Origin: JBNRMR01 sp050309705
Lineage (GTDB): Bacteria; Bacillota; Clostridia; Christensenellales; UBA1750
NCBI GenBank assembly: GCA_050309705.1
Contig: JBNRMR010000014.1
Coordinates: 1 to 9,257, forward strand
Direction: 5' to 3'
DNA: 9,257 nucleotides
Shown here: in pieces, positions 7,896 through 9,257 of the stretch
How the letters are laid out: each line of letters begins with the position of its first letter
Numbering within the stretch: position 1 is the first letter of the stretch
The notes under the pieces: model-generated
Told to the model about the DNA's origin: nothing
The model's input: the letters and a program-made list of their open reading frames with translations, nothing else
Database searches by the model: none
Program-made: the position numbers and the translations under genes

Positions 7896-8104
7896 TAACT
7901 TCTCTCCTTCCTTGCTCAGAAGCTGAATATATCTTCTTGAGCCTCATTGAATCGATAAGTATCGTCCCGGAGTAAAGGCGCTGCCGCCATCTACAATATT
8001 TTTCGAATAAAGCCGCTTATAGCTCTTGCGTAATCTCGGTGATCGGTGAAGGCTTCCAAAATCGGGATGATTTTCTCATGGGGCTTTGACTATTCACATT
8101 TGTA

Positions 8105-8134
8105 AATCTACTTGGCCTCATTTTACTTTATCAA
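8105..8134 (-). promoter_or_regulatory. Tentative promoter of the ABC operon
   Basis: On the - strand TTGATA (8129-8134) and TAGATT (8105-8110) are 18 bases apart, about 200 bases before the first permease. The match is only moderate. The 7896-8248 gap holds no gene; this candidate and the inverted repeat overlapping it are the only signals I can pick out. Confidence 0.3.
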
Positions 8135-8150
8135 TACCTGATAGTAAAGT
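8125..8150. promoter_or_regulatory. Operator-like inverted repeat upstream of the ABC operon
   Basis: ACTTTA (8125-8130) and TAAAGT (8145-8150) are perfect inverted arms, with inner TCA (8131-8133) and TGA (8139-8141) also inverted. The repeat overlaps the tentative -35 box. It might bind a repressor or the neighbouring AraC-type regulator; this is inference from position only. Confidence 0.3.
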
Positions 8151-8248
8151 TGACTGTTAAATCGAGTGTTTCAAATAGTACAAAAATCAAGGTTGATATT
8201 TCGCATTATATTGACGCCAGTCGAAAACGGCTTCTTTTGGCGAGAGAG

Positions 8249-8279
8249 GAAAAGAAAAACGCCGGCATTGTGGCCGACG
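8249..8279 (-). terminator. Intrinsic terminator of mntP
   Basis: On the - strand CGTCGGC (8273-8279) pairs with GCCGGCG (8260-8266), with one G-U pair and a 6-base loop, and is followed by TTTTTCTTTTC (8249-8259). It lies about 80 bases after the mntP stop and separates mntP from the ABC operon. Confidence 0.75.
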
Positions 8280-8360
8280 CTGTGCATTGTGGGCATTTAA
8301 ATTTCCGCCTTCAAGCGGCTTAAGCAGCGGAGTCCTGCGGGGCTTTCTCCTACTGCTCTG

Positions 8361-8906
8361 CTAAAAAAGCGAGACGAATGCGATGACCGCCAGCATAAGG
8401 CCCCCGATCAGACAGGCGCGGTTGTTCAGCCGCTTTGCCACCTGATCGCCAAGGAAAAGACAGGCGGAGCATATCAAGAAGGTTATCAGCGCGATGATGG
8501 GGCTGGCAAAGTATACATTCGCTCCGGAAGCGGCAAGCCCGACGCCGACGGCAAAAGCGTCTATGCTGGTGGCGATGGACTGAAGTATGATTGCTCCCAG
8601 TTTCATGCTTTGCGGCGAGCAGTCATGGCCGGCGCTTTTAATGCCGTCCCAAATCATTTTCCCGCCTATTATTGCAAATATGACGAACATCAGCACGTTT
8701 GAATATCTGCTGATGAAGCTTTCCAGCCAAAAGCCCAGGAGACTGCCCAACAGGGGCATAATCCCCTGGAAAATGCCGAAGAACAGCGGCATCAGCCACT
8801 TTTTCCTGCCACAACCCTTCCCGTAGGCCAGCATATTGCATGTGGTGACGGCGGCCGCATCCATGCTGAGCCCGAACCCCGTGATTATCAGCGCCGGTAA
8901 TGTCAT
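8361..8906 (-). CDS. mntP: MntP-type manganese efflux pump
   Basis: A 181-residue membrane protein, close to the usual 185-190. MntP pumps excess Mn2+ out of the cell. The sequence shows the internal duplication of the family: FGLSMDAAAV in the first half (Asp16) and SIDAFAVGVGLA in the second (Asp116), the two conserved acidic sites in membrane helices. About six hydrophobic segments can be seen (roughly 4-24, 38-60, 67-86, 104-125, 134-152 and 164-181). The Cys-containing loop at 92-97 is poorly conserved in my experience of the family. ATG 8906 follows AAAGGGG. The leader carries a Mn2+-type riboswitch, which supports the functional call independently of the protein. Expression should rise with manganese. 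The gene is single, with its own promoter and terminator. Confidence 0.94.
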   Translation of the reverse strand: MTLPALIITGFGLSMDAAAVTTCNMLAYGKGCGRKKWLMPLFFGIFQGIMPLLGSLLGFWLESFISRYSNVLMFVIFAIIGGKMIWDGIKSAGHDCSPQSMKLGAIILQSIATSIDAFAVGVGLAASGANVYFASPIIALITFLICSACLFLGDQVAKRLNNRACLIGGLMLAVIAFVSLF

Positions 8907-8925
8907 TTGTTGCCCCTTTCAACAA
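8907..8925 (-). promoter_or_regulatory. mntP: mntP ribosome binding site in a hairpin loop
   Basis: On the - strand TTGTTG (8920-8925) can pair with CAACAA (8907-8912), which abuts the ATG, leaving the Shine-Dalgarno AAAGGGG (8913-8919) as the loop. The stem is A-T rich and weak. It may tune translation, or it may be chance. Confidence 0.4.
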
Positions 8926-8951
8926 AAAACATGCACGAAAAAACGTGCATG
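8924..8951 (-). terminator. Riboswitch-controlled intrinsic terminator before mntP
   Basis: On the - strand CATGCACG (8944-8951) pairs perfectly with CGTGCATG (8930-8937) around a six-T loop and is followed by TTTTTT (8924-8929). The left arm shares bases 8949-8951 with the 3' strand of the aptamer's P1 helix, so the two structures exclude each other. Confidence 0.85.
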
Positions 8952-9046
8952 AGTCTTGTTAATTAAGTGAAACCAGGCGATAAACGCCAGCATGTTGGTT
9001 TAACACGCCTTTCCTTGCGAAAGACGCAAACTACTCCCTCATCCTC
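8944..9046 (-). ncRNA. yybP-ykoY manganese riboswitch controlling mntP
   Basis: The RNA opens with ATGAGGGAGTAG and closes with AACAAGACTCAT, matching the conserved ends of the yybP-ykoY class (GGGAGUAG at the 5' side, CAAGAC at the 3' side), which binds Mn2+. Helices readable on the - strand: P1, AUGAG (9038-9042) with CUCAU (8949-8953); a hairpin TTGCG/CGCAA (9025-9029 with 9015-9019); and an arm AAACCA/TGGTTT (8996-9001 with 8970-8975) topped by GGCG/CGCC. Closing P1 uses bases needed for the terminator, so Mn2+ binding should prevent termination and switch mntP on, as known for this class. The promoter places the RNA start near 9044-9046, so P1 begins almost at the 5' end. Class identity rests on motif and structure by eye. 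Confidence 0.88.
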
Positions 9047-9051
9047 ACGCG

Positions 9052-9080
9052 ATTATACAGTATTAGGGTGAAAAAGTCAA
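9052..9080 (-). promoter_or_regulatory. Consensus vegetative promoter of mntP
   Basis: On the - strand TTGACT (9075-9080) and a perfect TATAAT (9052-9057) are exactly 17 bases apart. RNA should start near 9044-9046, at the first bases of the riboswitch. Confidence 0.88.
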
Positions 9081-9122
9081 TCGCTTTTCAGGTGACGGCA
9101 AAGAAGCTGCCACGCGGAAAAG

Positions 9123-9257
9123 CTACTTCACGCTTTTGTGGAAGTCCTGCAGGGAGCGAACGCCGGTTTCCCGGCCGCGGCTCACCGCGAAGATACCCTC
9201 CGCGCTGGCCATTGCAGCGGCCATTGTCGTCACATAGGGTATGCGGCCCTTTATGGC
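9123..9257 (-). CDS. carB: Carbamoyl-phosphate synthase large subunit, C-terminal end
   Basis: The last 44 codons of a gene that enters from the right edge, ending in a TAG at 9123-9125. The peptide begins AIKGRIPYVTTMAAAMASAE and goes on GIFAVSRG. This matches the C-terminal allosteric (MGS-like) domain of CarB, where (I)PYxTTxAAAxAxxEGI is highly conserved. CarB makes carbamoyl phosphate for arginine and pyrimidine synthesis. It precedes mntP in the same direction but mntP has its own promoter 43 bases past the stop; I see no clear terminator between them. The frame is too short for size-filtered ORF calling. The remaining, larger part of the gene lies outside the window. Confidence 0.85.
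   Translation of the reverse strand, partial: AIKGRIPYVTTMAAAMASAEGIFAVSRGRETGVRSLQDFHKSVK

Noticed and set aside
8638..8925. A 95-codon frame on the - strand overlapping mntP
   Set aside because: It lies in another frame of the well-supported mntP, shows no family features, and begins within the terminator/RBS region.
1..9257. CRISPR arrays, tRNA or rRNA genes, insertion sequences, phage genes
   Set aside because: No repeated spacer pattern, tRNA-like fold, transposase or integrase sequence was seen on either strand.

Overview
The window looks like a piece of chromosome from an endospore-forming member of the Firmicutes, probably a clostridial lineage of fairly balanced GC. The signs are a spoIVFA/spoIVFB-like pair just downstream of a rodA-type gene, strong AGGAGG-type ribosome binding sites, Gram-positive-style lipoprotein and sugar-ABC genes, and a Mn2+-type riboswitch in front of mntP. 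No species can be named from the sequence alone.

Layout. Positions 1-2145 (+ strand) hold the 3' end of rodA, then a membrane-anchored, degenerate LytM/M23 protein (SpoIVFA-like), then an M50 site-2 protease (SpoIVFB-like). They end at a terminator hairpin that lies inside the 3' end of the convergent regulator gene. Positions 2164-7895 (- strand, transcribed right to left) form a carbohydrate (CUT1-type) ABC importer locus: MalF-like permease, MalG-like permease, lipoprotein substrate-binding protein, strong terminator, and then a membrane-bound AraC-family regulator with its own promoter. No ATPase and no glycoside hydrolase are present, so the substrate cannot be named. Positions 8249-9080 (- strand) are a manganese-efflux unit: consensus promoter, yybP-ykoY riboswitch, intrinsic terminator and mntP with its own terminator. 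Positions 9123-9257 (- strand) are the 3' end of carB.

The most notable observation is that the sugar-transport locus carries two separate coding lesions. The regulator is broken by a one-base frameshift at an A5/T5 run near 3991-3995; restoring one base joins two well-conserved halves into a 732-residue protein. The second permease has an in-frame TGA at 6720-6722 inside an otherwise complete 279-codon gene. Either the locus is decaying, or the sequence carries errors, or one of these sites is recoded. The second highlight is the mntP leader, where promoter, aptamer, mutually exclusive P1 and terminator pairings, and a ribosome binding site in a hairpin loop can all be read from the sequence. 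I found no CRISPR array, rRNA, tRNA, insertion sequence or clear new defence system.
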